NCBI GenBank assembly: GCA_035582835.1
Contig: JAYKAV010002796.1
Location: forward strand, 177,078-241,077
Length of the DNA stretch: 64,000 nucleotides
Direction: 5' to 3'
DNA from: Phoebastria nigripes
Taxonomy: Eukaryota > Chordata > Aves > Procellariiformes > Diomedeidae
Shown here piece after piece: positions 1 through 15,029 of the stretch. A model generated the notes under the pieces. It saw only the letters and a list, made by a program, of their open reading frames with translations, ran no database searches and was not told the origin of the DNA. Each line of letters opens with the position of its first letter. Within the stretch, counting starts at the first letter, position 1. The position numbers and the translations under genes were made by a program.

Positions 1-3000
1 GCAAACCATGCATGGTATTTTTGCTTGTAAAGACCACAGTATTGAGCCTATGGCAATACTGAAGAGGAGAGAAAAAATGAAAAGATTTGCCAGTACAATT
101 TCAAGACATACAGCAATATGAATTTTTAAATAACATTTGATCTTATAAAAACATTTTATCATCTTTCTATCAGACGTACATCCTCACAGCTATATAAAAA
201 TCTGTAGTAAAATTATTGTAAGTAGTTTCTTTGATTAAGAACTCAACGTTTGTGGTTTAGAATAGCTTTATAATTTGCTGTGGACAAGACAGATAACGTG
301 ATACCTCTTTCTCAACAATCATTCATTATGTATAATTTGGCCTTTCTGGATGGTTGGATTGGAACATGTCCTAAATTACCACAAGTTAAATACTTCTTCT
401 ACATACTAAAAAATGTAATTTCCTATAAAATTGTATTAAACAATTGGATTTTATTTAGAATTAAGACATCACATATCTCCCATGGTCTTCATGCAAATAT
501 TTTTTTTCACACTTACAATTCTGTTAGCTTAAAAGTTTAAACTCTGGTAGTGGAATCTCATTATTTTCTCCTCTCGGTCTGTGATATGCCGGAGGAGAGT
601 ATGCAGAGTCCCTTCCCCTCCATCTGCTCGCTGGTCAAATGAGTACCAAGACAGGAGACACTACCAAGGCAGCCTGGTTAAGATGGTACCGGCGGCTGAT
701 GGGCTAAAACACTACAGCATGTCAGCGTAGAGCAATGCTGAGCCCAAAATCCCCTGCTCAGGTGTCACGGGTAGTTGTACCTTTGCTCATTTTTGAAGTT
801 CTTGGAACAAGAGCCCTCTTTTTGTCTGTGTTTGCACAGCAGTGGGCACTGAATGATGGGGATTTTATGGTAGTACAGTAACACTAATTATAATATTGAT
901 AGTAAATAAAATCATTAATCCTAACTAAAAGAAAGGGTGTATGGACAGTATATAACAAAGGCTCCAAAATATGTTCCTATCCCCGATACTGTGTGCTTCA
1001 CTACCCTGTTCTGGAGAAATAGTACTAGTTCCTCCAGCATAGATACATGGGACTCCCTCGTGAGGACCTGATTTTTCCCATTAGGGATATCAGCTATACC
1101 CAAATAGCTACGGCAAATCACTTTTTCTCTACATGCTACATTTCCCCAGTTTTTTATCATATCCTAGTAATTAATCATTGTAGATTTACATGGGTATTCC
1201 CTTTGCTATTAGTTATATTCATTTTTCAGTAACTGCCCAGACATCACATGCATTAAGATTAAAAATGTAAAACATTATTGCATGCTCTGTGTTCATTGCC
1301 GTTGTCCTTATTTGCCCTACCCGCTCTCATGTTATGCTGGTTTATGGCAAATGGAGGTCCAGCTCTCAGGTGACTGTTCAGACCTGTTTCTTTAATAAGA
1401 TAAATCAAAACACTCTTAATGTTTTTGCAGTTATGGAATTCTTCAGGAACACTGCTCTGAAATTCAGCATATTCAAGAGGCATTTACTCACCGACTGAAG
1501 TATGCTTCTTTATTCCAGCCCATCTCGCCTTTTCAGATATGAGGAAGCACAGATAACTAATATGCAGCAAGGTATGCTAAAGAATGACCTGAAGAGTCCA
1601 TCTGCGTTATCACTTTTAGTTCAGACCAGTTTGCTTTTCTAGTGGTTCTCCCAATTATCCTAACTTACCATTCTTTTGTTTGCATCATGAAGCGTGAAAA
1701 TTAGATTCCTTTCAGATAAAGCTAAATCAAAAGATGCACCCTAAGAGCCCATCCAATTTGTTTCAATACAGCATTCAGTCCATGGGGCCAGACTTGAATT
1801 AGTCTGAAGTGAAACCTGCAAAAATACAATGTGGACATCAGGTCCACAGCACCAACTCTCTTGCTCTCTAGATTGCCATTGCACTGCACTAATGGGGACA
1901 TACCCTTAGTTGCCTATTTCAAAGAGACCGGTCCTGTACTGCCTTTTCTACTATGTCTTTTCCACCCCATCTCCTGGTATTTAACCTGATCCTTCTTTGA
2001 CCGCATACTGATGGTGCAGCTTTTTCAATAAAACAAATGAGACAAAAAATCAGCAGGTAAAGAGGAATGCTTGTCACCAGAGTGCAGACACCTTCTTAGC
2101 TTGTTTACAGAACAACTGAGAAAGAGAATGGGGATTAAATTCACCCCTCAGGCTTGGATATACTGTATGAGAAGGGCATTATCAGCTTGTTCAGAAACAG
2201 CATCAGCTTGGATGTTGAGCCATCTCTAACGTTTAATTATAACTAGTGAAATTAGACAGTCACCTTAATGCATTGTGTGTATTTCTATTATTTATATGTA
2301 GCTTTCGTGTCATATAGTAAAAAAAGTCCGGTTAAATTCAGCCATGTTTGAAAAGCATCTGATTTTGTAATCAGCATGATATGAGTACTATCTTTATCTG
2401 ATATTACATGCGTTTCACAGAAAGTTAAATGTTGGACCGTCAGCATGTCCTATTTCCATTAACCTTCTTTTCCTCATTAATAACTGACCTAGAGCAGTAA
2501 GAGCCACCCATGAATTCAAGCAAATAAAACAATCCACTCCTTTAGACCCAGTGCTTTTTGCTGCATTGAGCCTTAACAGAGTAAGCAGCAACATGTCTGC
2601 TGGAAACTATTTACAATTCCACAGACAACAGCTTTTACTGCATTTCTTCGGTTTCACCCATTTAGCCACTCTATCCCTAATACAATAACCTAATCCATGC
2701 ATACTAAAAACCCTGTTAATATTAACCCTGTTAATATTAAATTAGCCAAAAATCCATAGAAAGATAAGCATAATAGAACACAGATTATTAACATGTATAT
2801 TTAGCATAACGGATCCCAATATCAATATCTCCTGTATATTCTCTCCAACTGAGACCAGCTTTGTAAATCTCAACCATGAGGTTGTATCTGATGAAACAGT
2901 AAAGCTACAGTGAAGAAACAATGCACAAAAAATGTTTGTAATGTAATATGAAAATGGTGTTAGGGATTTTAATACACTGTAATTGACCACACAGAATTTT

Positions 3001-6000
3001 TCTGTGAAAAGATTATTTGGTATTAAAATTGTGCAGTACTTAAATAATGTAATTTTGATAATGACATAAAATACTATTTCTGTAACGCAAGTGAATCATA
3101 AACTTTTTCTCATTCAAATGAAGTATGTAATATGTCTGAATGCCGTCACTATTATACATTTTAGAAAGAACTCTGCCATGAACTATTATTGAATACCATT
3201 ATGTTTCAAATATATAACAAAAACTGGTGAAGTCACAATATAAACATATTGAAATGCCGTGTTGCATTTATTTGGGAAATAATGAATCCTGTGGGAGCAA
3301 GACAAACTTTTTCTTCTAGACAGTTTTATTACAGGTTTTTTAAAGAGCCGAACCTTAGGAACTCTTTCCCCATGTTAAGTTGAAAACTGAAACTGTGATA
3401 GGATTTGACCTTCCAAAGAGAAACATTAATTCCCATGGATACTCAGGGTTTCCATTGCTTCTTGCGTTGTATCAGGCTTCTGAGATGAAGGGGTTTAATC
3501 TATTAAGGATCTGACAGAGTGAAATTTCGCTAACGGTAAAAGTGCTACTTTATTTGTGGCATTCATCCTATGACTTTTTCGCTGCTGTTTGTGCAAGAAG
3601 TAGCACTGCACCACTTCTAAGAGAACTTAAAGGAATTTTGAGACACGGAGCAGTTAGAATGAAACAAGCTATCTGAGTAATTTCTGCAAGTTAGTTCGGT
3701 TAGTTTTTTAATATATAACATTCCTGCCTCTTTTTTTTACCTCAGGGCTCCTTCCTCCTCTGCTGCACAGGAGAGTTGCACGCTCCTTCTCCATGAGCAG
3801 AACAGGCTCCATTCATTGCAAGGCTTGTGCAGTTTCCACAGTAGGCTATGCAATCTGGGGCACCGCAGAAGCATACTTTGATGTTTTTAACTTATGGTGC
3901 TTTTCTCTTTACAGCTGGCAAGTGGAGTGGTGCAGATAAGTCTGCACCACATCATGGGGATCTTTGTGTAAACTGAGGTGAGTGTTGGATAGATTATGAC
4001 TTGCATTGTGCCCCCTTTGATCTGTGCATATATTCGCATTTGATCCCTGCACAACACATTCAGCCACGTATGAAGCAATTCTGTCTCCTTTGTCTAAGCC
4101 TGCTAGATACTACACTGGGCATTCTCTTATGTTTTCTCGAATGTATGTTCAAAGTGGAATATATATAATGTTCCCTTATGCTGCTATATTTCATTTGCAA
4201 AGATATGTTTTATATACTGTAAATTTTACTTCTTACCAAAAATACATTATCCTGGAAGCAAACTGAGTCAAGTGTTCTCAATGTGCCTGTAATTCCTTTG
4301 CAATTGTGTGAGGTGTGAAATTCACTTGACTGTTCTTACTGAAAGATCTGAAGGGTGGGAGATAAAAAATTGTTTTACTTCTGCCAAGCAAGCACGGAGA
4401 AGTATAGATTATGTATATCATTTCTGGAAAGAAGATGGAGGAGTTGTGGTTCCAAAAGACATCTTCAAAAGAAAAAGAAAAGGACCCAGGACAAATATTT
4501 TCTTTTTTTTTCATCATATATCTCATATATGTAAAGAGAGAGTTAGTTTATTACACCAAAAGATAAAATAAATGGTTGATTGAGCTAAATTAAAGTTTGG
4601 AGTAGGAAAAAATATGCAGAATGTCTCTGGTACAAACTTCTTAAAACAAGTGGTTTCTCTGAGTCATGATAGGAACCAAAAACAACCTTTTTGGGGGGTG
4701 GATGAAATGGTCTTCTTGATTTTTTCTTAAGTGGATTTAAGATAATTTTTACTTTTTATTTAAAAATGATGATCCACTCATAAAAGCAGACATTAAATTT
4801 CATAATAATAAATCTACTCATGAATTAAATGCGGAACTCACAAGAAAATATCTGTGTTGGCACTGGTGATTTGGTATTTTGCCTTCTCAGTCATTACCTC
4901 AGCGTGGCACTAGGAGGCAATCTGCTATTAGAGGTGTCATCCCTCAGACATCAAAGTCTTTGAATATTGTGATATTTCAGCATCAAATGGCACTGTTTAT
5001 GAGAATTTTTTTGTGTGTCAAATCCCAGCCTGCATTACTGCAGTCTCCTTAGCGTCTTCCATATACTTTTAGAAAATGGAAGATTGGTGATTGAGAATAC
5101 CTTCCTGAGAGTCTGACCACAGGTTTAGCCAGTCATTCCAATTTCTAATATACCAAATACATAAGTGAGGTTAAGTGAAGGGATATTTAGACTGCAGGTC
5201 TTGACAGGGCTGTGATAGCCAAATTGCCTATGTGGACGAGATGCATGTGTTTCCAGGTACGCCCAGAAGCAGACCAGCGTAGATAACCTTAACAGGGAAA
5301 ATTTATGCATCTCTCTCTACTGTGGACATCTCTAGGGTAGAAAGCAGCCAAAAAGGGGCTGGGGTTGAAAACGCATAGTTTGGATTCAGGTACCAATGGG
5401 GCAGCTAGGTAGAGTTTAAGCTCTTAATGGAAATGAATATACAGAATAGTAAAAATGCTAATTGGTCAGAGGAAAGAACAAGGACATTCTCAAACTGGGC
5501 ACCAAAATGTGTTCATTTTTTATCTCTCTTTACCTTGGTTTGCATCCTTGTTATTTTCATAGTTGTTCTGAAAATGAATTGATTAATACTTTTGTGCCTC
5601 CAGATGTTATAAACTTATGAAAATCATAGGCAAACCCAGGAGAAAGTTAGTAGTTCTGTTTTCACAATAGGGTCAAAAAAGCATACTATACTATACATAA
5701 AGCTGTGGTCATATATTGAAGAATGGGGTTGAATAAATATTCATTAGCTTGTAAATCTATTCCGTGTGCTAAATTAGCAGGTGGTCTTTCAAAAAAAGTA
5801 ACTTAAGTACATGTCCTGCAGGATTGTATCAGCATGCATATGGGTAGTAACTAAGGTTTCACAGGCAAGAGTCGTGCTGGCTCTTCCTGGCTGTTGGGCG
5901 CTTGACCTTGCCACCTTACATTGTTTTATTTTTACAAAAGTTCTTTTGTTGTTGTTTGGGAGCAAATGTATATTTATACATTTTGTAATTCTGTAGAGAA

Positions 6001-8909
6001 CAGTATTTAGAAGTTTTGAAAGAGTCAATGCCTATCACAGAAAGGCTCTGAGATAGAGCTGGAAACATGCTTTTAAAAATGCTTCCACAAGTGTTTCCTA
6101 AGACAGAAAGTTGAATTTGATTTGGCTGTGTTCATGCTCCTTTTGTTTACTTTTTGTGAATATTTTAGCTAATAGGTTTACTGTTAGGATTGTTTATAGA
6201 AACAGCGCATTTCAAGCAAATATTTCAAAAATTTCATGGATAATATATTTTAGACTGACAAATGTAAATGTTTGCACTAGAAATCTAATTATAAGCTTTA
6301 CTGTTTTTAATGTATGTTTTATTATGTAATCATTAAATCAGGAAGTATGTCTATGCACACATGGTTTTACATTTAGTTAGGAACTACTAACTCCTGGGTT
6401 AAGTAGCAACTACAAAGAGGGCATTGCAGATCACCCACTTGACTGTCCAGAATTCTAGATATTAAGCACTTTCAACAATGTAGTATAAATCCTCAGACCT
6501 TTTCATTCCCTTGGATGCTGCCCTTTGCATAAGCCAGTCTTAAAGTCTGTGTTTCAAGTGTTGGGATGTGTTGTGATATTGTTAGGTAGATCAAAGGATG
6601 CCTGTGAGAAAATAGATACTGCACAGTTTTCAAAGAAAACAGATAATCTTGAACTGGGATCGTGACATATGTAACAGATGAAAAAATTTCTAATAATTTC
6701 AATTTTCAAGTCTGTTTAAATGTAATTCTTTATCTACAAATTCTCTTGCAGGTTTGAAATCTTATATAGAATTTTGTCTTGTTTTTTAAAACCTCTCCCT
6801 TTACCTTTTAGAAAAGAAATAATAATCATGTTTGTGTCTCTCTAATATAAACATAATTAACATTGGTGGTATACGGGATTAATGCTGCCTGTAAGGAAAG
6901 AGCTTCACAATTAAATCATAGATTTACTGCTGTGCAGTTTGAAGACGTGAGCTTTGCTCACAAGACAATGGGTTTATATGCCATATTCCATAGATTCTCA
7001 TTACATGTCTTGTGTCAGCAAAATTATATTAGGCAATCTCACCACTTGCATCAGCTCATATTAATATTATTTGTAAGACAAAATGGTCCTTGACATTATG
7101 CTTCTACTCATTATCAGAAATCATTTTGCTCTAGAATGTTAATATTAAAGTTTATATATGATAACATTACTATTTGTTTTAATAATTTCCAATAAAAACA
7201 ACTACTGTTTTAGTGACTCATTTTATTTTCTTATATTTCCTGGCAAGTATTGCATGTCTTTTTAAGGAATACAAAAACAAGTTGTCTGCAGCTCAGCTGA
7301 GAGGCTGATTCCGTAGGCTGTGCTTGATGGAGGCTTCCATTCAAACCAGTGGTCTGGACAGGGCATACAGGATGGGCTACCTTTTTCAGCTTCTGAATTA
7401 TGCTCTCTTGTACTGAAACATTATAAAATAACATTAATTAAGACTTCAAATAGAATGGAAAACTGCTAATCATGAAATAAAAGCGAGCCAGGGAAACAGA
7501 GACAGACTGAAAAAAAGAGGTGGAATACTGTCAACCCTGCCTGGGACATGCCATATCAACATCAGCTCATGAAATGGCATCTGCTTGGGTGCACAACAGC
7601 ATCCTAGACATGCATTACCTACCAAACTATTAAGCAATAACTATATATGTAGGATATGCTACCAACTGCAGTTGTTTTTGTGGTTTGTTTTTTTTTTTTT
7701 TTCTGAAGGAATAAAACAGAATAAATAGCAAGTTCAGATTGCATTTTGGCATAATTAAACATACTTCAATTTCAAATTCAAGAACAAATTTACTGTCCAT
7801 GCATAACGAAAGCTCTCAGTGAATATAATGCATATGTCTTGCCAGATCATTCCACATTATATAATATTTGAAATATTGAAGCCTACTTACAAAAAGGAAA
7901 TCATGGAAAATGTAATTGTGTTGGTATATTTGGGGAAATACATTAAGTTTTGTTAATAGTTCAAGGCAAATTGTAAAGCCTGGAGTATACAAATGTAGTT
8001 CTAATTACTACCTTATCAAGGATATTTTAGCAAAAAACTGAATTTCAGACCTTTGTAAATTATTTTTGGCCAATTTAATGTATTTGTTATTTGTTATTGT
8101 GATTTCGGACAGTAAAAATTTTCACTGTTATCTCTTTTCAGGAAGAAGCAAACCATGCAGACCCCAAATTGAGGGCAGTTCTTGCTCTGTTCAGATCTTA
8201 GTAAGAATGTGATATCTTTTTCTTTCAGCATTTTTATTTGTTTCAGTGCTCTACTTTGGCTAGTCTGGTTTGTATTTCCACCTAAAATGGACAAATTCTC
8301 CAGTCATTTAAATCCGTCCAACCCTATCGACCTCAACCATATTCTTATCCTGATTTACAGCCTCATTAGGATTTTAATGATGTAAATGAAAGTAGAATTT
8401 GCTCCTAAATCTTCACTCTAAATTAAAGAGAGTATTCACCTCTCAGTGCAGGATGTGGGAGTAGGTGCCTCAAACAGAGAACACACAGCTAAAACTTGGC
8501 AGGCAAGGTCTCGGCTAGAGGGTGGATTTTTTTTTTAATGTTGAGCTCACTTCTTTCCTTAGATAAGCAGGCGCACATTCCCATGTATCTTGTAAAATCT
8601 TTAACAGTTCTACACATGCATGTACAAGTGTAGTGCTGTTTTTACAAGATAGACAACAATTCTTACTCACATATCTTTCTGATGAGAGAATCAAGTCATC
8701 AGTCTAAATACATTTGGTTTTACTGAAGTTGCAAGACTATGGAAAGAATAGACACTTACCTCTTGGTACTTTCCTGGAGTGCCTGTAGTACAAAAATAGG
8801 TCCTCCTGCACCAGAGGTCCAGTCCTAAAAATCTCTGAATGGGTGGTGAATGAGAAAGTGTGTGTGGGTTCTTTATTTATTTATTTTATTTAGAAATCTT
8901 AGCCTTAAA
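1..8909. other. 5' flanking/intergenic DNA, no gene seen
   Basis: AT-rich sequence with only short chance frames on both strands (under 100 codons). I see no exon, RNA gene or clear transposon here apart from the 15-bp duplication at 2709 and a T16 tract at about 7687-7702. Confidence 0.7.
2709..2738. repeat. 15-bp perfect tandem duplication
   Basis: The unit AACCCTGTTAATATT occurs twice in a row without mismatch. This is a simple slippage or repair duplication in AT-rich intergenic DNA. Confidence 0.9.
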
Positions 8910-8972
8910 GCCTGATCCAAAGCTCACAGAGGAAAAATTCTCATTAACTTCAGTGGCCTGAATCAGTTCCTG
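8910..8972. repeat. Candidate palindromic old DNA-transposon relic
   Basis: GCCTGATCCAAAGC at the left and an inverted partner ending in GGCCTGAATCAG at the right enclose a TTAACTTCAGTGG block. The layout matches abundant, short palindromic elements in sauropsids built from CCTGATCC...ATTGACTTCAATGG...GGATCAGG. The copy is short and diverged, so the call is tentative. Confidence 0.35.
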
Positions 8973-11900
8973 AAAAAGAAAATACCATGTATCACTTTCA
9001 GTATCTTCTATAAATTTAAGCCAGAAAACCTTTATTGCTTCTAACAAACCGTATTTTAAACAGTAGCTATGAAGGACTTAAATATTTATATTATACAAAT
9101 CCCATTGTGTTTAAATGCATTTTACAGCACAAACTGGGAAGTGCCATGAGCAGCACATTTACTCTGCCCTTATGCTCTTTGTAGCTCGGATGTATGTGTA
9201 ACTCCTAGTAGAGACCCATGTTACCTGAAATCATTCTCCTCTAACCCTCAAAACTGCACCTATTGCCAAAGAAGATATTTGCCAGAACTTGCTCCAGAAG
9301 AGTCATTTCCATATAGTCTTCTCTTAAAAAATTAGAAAAGCAGAATGATGGGAGATCAGAATGACCCTGGGCAGCTGATTTGATATGCTGAGCCTGGAGT
9401 TCATTCAGCCATTGCCATCCAAATGCCAATAAATTGTAAATAGTGTCACGTATATTATATATCATTAATGGAGAATGATGTTGTGGCCGGTAACACCAGT
9501 ACCATGGTTGGGAGTGCTTGAGCAGGGACGCAGATTCACAATTGCAGCAAGATCGTTAGTGCAAGATCAGGCTGCATGTCATATGGACAGGTTTGAATAA
9601 TCACGCACAAGAGGAAGAAAGAATTTCTTGCTTATATTAAATTAGGGCTGTTTGGTTTTGAGTTTATTTTAAAGCATATTGCAACTTGATTGCTTTTAGT
9701 AATAGGTGAAGTGCTGCAGAGTGAAGAAGCAGAAGAATTTTTAAAGATCTTACATAACTTTGGTGATATTTTTAAGCATATTAATTGGCAGGTGCTTCTC
9801 ACAAATAAGGAGGTGACTTTCTGAAAATATATCTGCCCCTTGAGTATAGCATGGCTTATTTTGTAGCTTTTATCAACCACAGAATTCATCACCTGTAAAA
9901 ATGAAGAAGGTGGCACTCATTTTTAGGAAGAAGTTATCAGGGGGAAGCTTTCCTCCCCAAAACCAAATGAAGCCGTGAATAGATCAGATCAAAACCAGGG
10001 AACACAATCAAAACTAGGCAATTTTCAAATTCTGCACAAGTGTTCAGACTCCCGTGCCCCCCCTCCCCTCCGCCCCCAAATCTGTCAGTGATTGCAAGTG
10101 CTTGGGACCCCATCATCTCTTCAAAGTGATCGCTGCATCAGTAGGGATTATTCGCACAAGTAAAGTTTGCAGGATCTGGTCAGCATATATAATGGATGAG
10201 TGTTGCCCCAGCAAGCCCATGGGTGGGCAGTGGCAAGCCCCATCACTCAGCTGCCTGTGGTCCTCACAGCTGAAAAAGGCAGTTTGTGGAAAGACTGGAA
10301 AAAATCAAGTGTTTATTAACAGTGCTGTCAGTAACTGGTTTATATGCATTTTCTCTCTTTTGCTTGATCCAGCTACCCTTAACACCCAGCAGAGAGAAAC
10401 ACTTGGATCATGCTGCATACACGCGGCTGAGCAGGAGGAAGAGTTGGATGCTGTATACCTCACCTTGAGGGTGACAGACAGGGCATTTTACTATAAATGT
10501 TTATACATTAATACGCAGAAACCTGTCTTAGTAGGGTTTTTCTGGATATCTTAATTCTGCTGATGCAAAGTGAGAGTGAAATTACAGGTGCCAGTTTGCA
10601 ATGTAGAATGCTGATAAACAACTTGCCATTTTGCAGTGGCTGGTCACATCTGGAGCCTTTTGGGATGCAAAAGTACTGGAGGATTATTGCAAAACTTAGA
10701 GACACTTATGTTACCATAACTTTTGTTTTTAACCTAAATTTGTAGATTTTTTTTTTCTTTTGGAGGATTTTACGGGTTATACTATACTTACTTAGCTAAC
10801 CAGCTAAGTCAGCAGCGAAGCAAAAAGAGATTCAGACCTATAGCTCTTGTCAGAAAACTTTTCTAGTTTGACCTTAGACTGAGACAGGCTGGTATAAAAC
10901 CATGGATCAGTGGATTGTGTTTCATTAATTTCAGTGTATTTTAAAAGTCCATAATCTACAGCCCCCAACTCTGAGCTAGCACTCTAAGTTAGTGCGCAGT
11001 GTTCAACACCATTGTACCGTGTTGAAAAAAACCTGCGTGATAAATTTGAATTTTTCTTTTTCCACCTTTAAGTTATCATAATACTTCCTTAACACAGAAA
11101 ATCAACAGACACACATATAGAGACAGACAGATGGATCCACAACACAGACTACGAAGGCTATGGCAGTAAGAGTCCCTTGCTCTTGTGTTTTGTTATTTTT
11201 ACAGTTATTCCTGTATGGACTACATTGATATAACATCCAGTTTGATTTTCTGTATCACCGCAGCCTTCTACCATTGTCAAAGCACCCAGTTACTCTCTCT
11301 TGAAAATCCCTCCTGAAATTTGAGAGGCTGTTATGAATTAGTATTTGTTGATAATATTATTTGTCATTTCTATTTGCTGGCATGTGTATGGGAACACAAA
11401 ATGGCTTGAGAATGGTTTCACTCTTCATGTTTCCAGAACACAGCAGTATTTTGAAATCCTTGCAAAATTTCCATCAGGTCACTGTAGTAATAATTATGCA
11501 TGTATGCAGTTAATGTTCCCTGACTGCTTCTGATCCGCTATGTCTGTTCCCTTTCTGTGCTCTTCTGTTGAGATCATACAGTCTGAATATAACACACAGC
11601 AGACTGGTCAGAACTCCACGCCCTAGCAAATTTATAAACCCTGCTCGTGGAAGAAATATTCCAACCCATACAAAATAAAAACCTAAATGCTAATATGCAC
11701 ATGGGTTTTTTTCCTAACATTTAGTATATACTTGTTGTGTTAGAAATATCTGAAATGGCTTTGATGTATTTTCTGTAATTATCCACAATTTCCTGTTATG
11801 TAAGGTATCTCTCGAGAGACTTTATACTCAAGAATAGGTTGCATTGGGAATTATAACTAAGATCTGGCCCAGTCTGTTTTTTTAGCTCACTGAGCATTAG

Positions 11901-14484
11901 TGTTGTGGAGAGCACTGTATTTTTCCTATACTGTTTAGTGTGTTTATATAAAATACTCACTCTGAAACTGAGAATGCTCCAAATTTATCCTCCTGTGGCA
12001 CACGTGATCTTTCATGAGAATCCAGTTAAATATAGGTTTTTTTGCTTCAGAGAGGATATTGTCAAGTTGGGTCTGGCTTTCTTCCCCCTTCTGTTTGAAG
12101 GTCAGTGATCATTTAGGACAGTTTTCTATCATACATTTCAAATGCTAAGGTGGCGTTTGTAGCAGGATATGGGCCATAATTTATCAGTGAATCTCAAAAT
12201 TTGTTCTTCAACCCCTTTCTGGTAACATGGTGCAGAGAAGCATGGTTTCATTGAAGTTCCCGCTTGATGATGGTAAACATCTATAACCGTGTGACTGTAG
12301 TCTTTAGTTCTGTGACAATGCCACACGCACTACTTCTATCCCGTCGAGAAGCATTTGGTTGCATATTAGTAGTTGTGGGAAGAGAAGTCTGATAGTTCTT
12401 CCCCTTGACCATATGTGCTGGATGTTGGTGTCACCTTTGAGAAGAAGAGTGTGGGGGACGTAATACTGAAGTTGGACACATGCCTTAGAGCTCATCAGCC
12501 TTGCCACCTCCCCCATCCAAGCATATTATCAACCTTCTTCCACTTTTGTGCATTTATTGTAGCATCTCCTATCTCAGCTTCATACCTGACAGTGTCCTTG
12601 ACTTTCAGTGTTTTCCTCTTACTGTCCTCTTATAGCTGCTGCATTCAAAGTCTGTTCTGCGCCTAGTTCCGTCTTATTCTACTCCTCCAGCACAAAACAA
12701 CTCTGCACAAAGAGTATTTGTGTGTGTTTGCAAATGTAAGTGCAGGTATAAAGAAGTATCAGCATATGCAGGATTTTTTTCATTGTTTCCCATACCTAAA
12801 GCTGCCCTTTTTGCCTTTCTTGACATTTTTTATGCACAAAATATCATGAGACAACTTCTTCACAGGTCCATGGCTCAGCGCAGAAATATCTATGGCTTTA
12901 AAATTTTGCCAGTAAAATGTTTTAAGAGATATTTAAACCTTTAANTGTGTCACATATATTCAGTTTTTATTAACTGAGCCAGCTAATAACATACAGATTT
13001 CCTTCATGATTTTTGCCCTACCTGTCTGCAGGCAACAGGGCCGCAGTTACCCTCCTGCTTTTAGTGCTTTCCTTTTCTCCATCCCTGCATTCCAGCACCC
13101 AAAAGGGAACAGAGAAACTTTCACGTTCAGTTAAAACATACNAAAAAGCCTTTGTACTTTTGACTAAGACATACATGCTATCTTCACGCAAACAAAACAA
13201 AAATAAGAAGTAGCCGCCTTGCTATACCTTCAGGGGAATCGGGCATTTGTTTTGTTATGCTCTGTTAGCTAGTGTAATGCATGTACACACGCTATGCAGA
13301 GTCCTTAGCCACACCACGTCACATTACATTGGATTTTACTTCACCGGGGAATATTTCTTGACCCTGGCTCTGATGGCAGCAATCCAGAGGTCTTTCACAA
13401 AGCACTGGCTCAACAGTGTCCGCAGAACCGCCCCTTCGGAGCGCGGCACGGACACTCGGCACACCATCCTGCATTGTCAGCAGGGAGAGAGCAAGAATTA
13501 CAAGGATTTACAGCTCTCTGAATACTGCTGATTCATTGGCAAAACCGGAATTAAATTGTATGGTATTAGTACTATTCATAGCCCTTGCACCCCTGTTGCA
13601 GGCTGTAATATTTCTAAAGACATTGCCATTGGTGACAGAAACTGAAGATCATCTGCAAAACTCTCTGACCAGCACTGGATCAGAAATCACTAGTAGTTTC
13701 TTGCCCACAACTTTACTCTTGTTTGTAGGTTGGGATTTTGTAAACTACCTAGAAATATGGCATCTGAGTAACTTGATAAGGAGTATGGCATCCAGATTTA
13801 TGGATGCATCTAAGGAAAAAATATAAAAATTAGAGGTTGCTGTTCAACTGAGAACCATTATGGATTAGTGTGGTGCAGGAACAGCTCATCTCAGTGGATG
13901 ATTTCCCTATCACTATTCACTTGAGCGGCTCCAGGACTGGATGCCTGGATGCTATACTTGACCCTCAAGTCTTTCCTGACAGTCGGCTGCAGTACTTCTA
14001 CTGCATTGGTAAATGACATAATAAATATGGTTAAAAGGAGGGGGATACAAGGGTTAATGAGCTGTTGGCATTTCTTCTCTGCTTTGTGGTCTGCTAAGTG
14101 CACAAAATAACTTCATGCCAAATTCAGCACATTTGGGAGTCCTTATCAGAAAGAATCTAAACTCGGGCACAGAAGGTTTATGGTGAAATGGGGATCCCTC
14201 TAAAAAGATGTGGTTGCAAAGGATTCACTGATACTGACGCTATTTGTGCCAGGGGAAAAAAAGCTATGTGGCTTTTAAGCTCCATCCCCAGGAGGGGAGC
14301 CTAGGACCTGTAGTAAGCCCAGGGGCTGTAGAGCAAAGCATGGAGCCCCGGATGGCAGCCAGGTTGCAGACTGGGGAGGTACCTTGAGATTGCAGTTAAC
14401 AAATCTGGTGAACTCTTGAGTTTTGAACTGTGTTCACCAAACTGTTCTTCCCTCCTGTCTGATGATGATCCAAGATAGCAAGCT
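8973..14484. other. Intergenic DNA, no recognised gene
   Basis: AT-rich non-coding sequence. The longest frame, 10054-10554 (+, 166 codons), has no recognised domain and a biased start in a C-rich patch. A second frame of 136 codons (13416-13826) looks equally featureless. Both are compatible with chance. Single ambiguous bases are at 12945 and 13142. Confidence 0.65.
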
Positions 14485-14580
14485 GCAGAAACTCTCCTGG
14501 GAGTACGGGTTCTCTCCTCCAAGGTAAATGCCCTAATCACTAGTCTGCAGGGTCATATTCACCTCTTCTACATAATCCTC
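14485..14580 (-). repeat. Candidate old tRNA-like SINE fragment
   Basis: On the minus strand the order is ACTAGTGATTAGGGCATTTACC, then a GGAGGAGAGAACCCGTACTCCC region. This resembles sauropsid repeats that carry an AGTGGTTAGGGCACT A-box-like block and a GGTTC-type B-box-like block. The match is diverged and the B box is weak. No poly-A or target duplication was identified. Confidence 0.3.
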
Positions 14581-15029
14581 CTGGAATCTGGCATATGTTT
14601 CTGGGGAGGTGGGTCTATCTTGCAGCTAGCCAAGTCTCTTCTGTCCCTGTGGTACGTTGAAAAAAAAGGGGCTAGAGCTGTATTTCTGGAAGGGTCTGAT
14701 CCTATGTCATATATCCTGAGAGTATTTACCAGGGGCGGTGGAGGGAACCTGAATGGAAAGACATGTAGTTTCTGCACATAGTGCAGTGGAAGTTAAGGCA
14801 GGAGATGTCAAACTGGGCTGTGCGGTGCCAGACAAAATGTTGAGTAAAAAGGCACAGGCCTATGAGCCCACAGCTGCCAGCAGCTGGACGGGGATCTTTT
14901 AGATCACAGTATTCTGCTTAGCGCTTCAGCTCCAACCAAGCCCTTTTTCAGGTACCTGCATACATCCTTTACTGAATCTAGCCCATCTAGTTTACATAAC
15001 ATTTTTAAGAACTAAAATGCTGTGCAATT

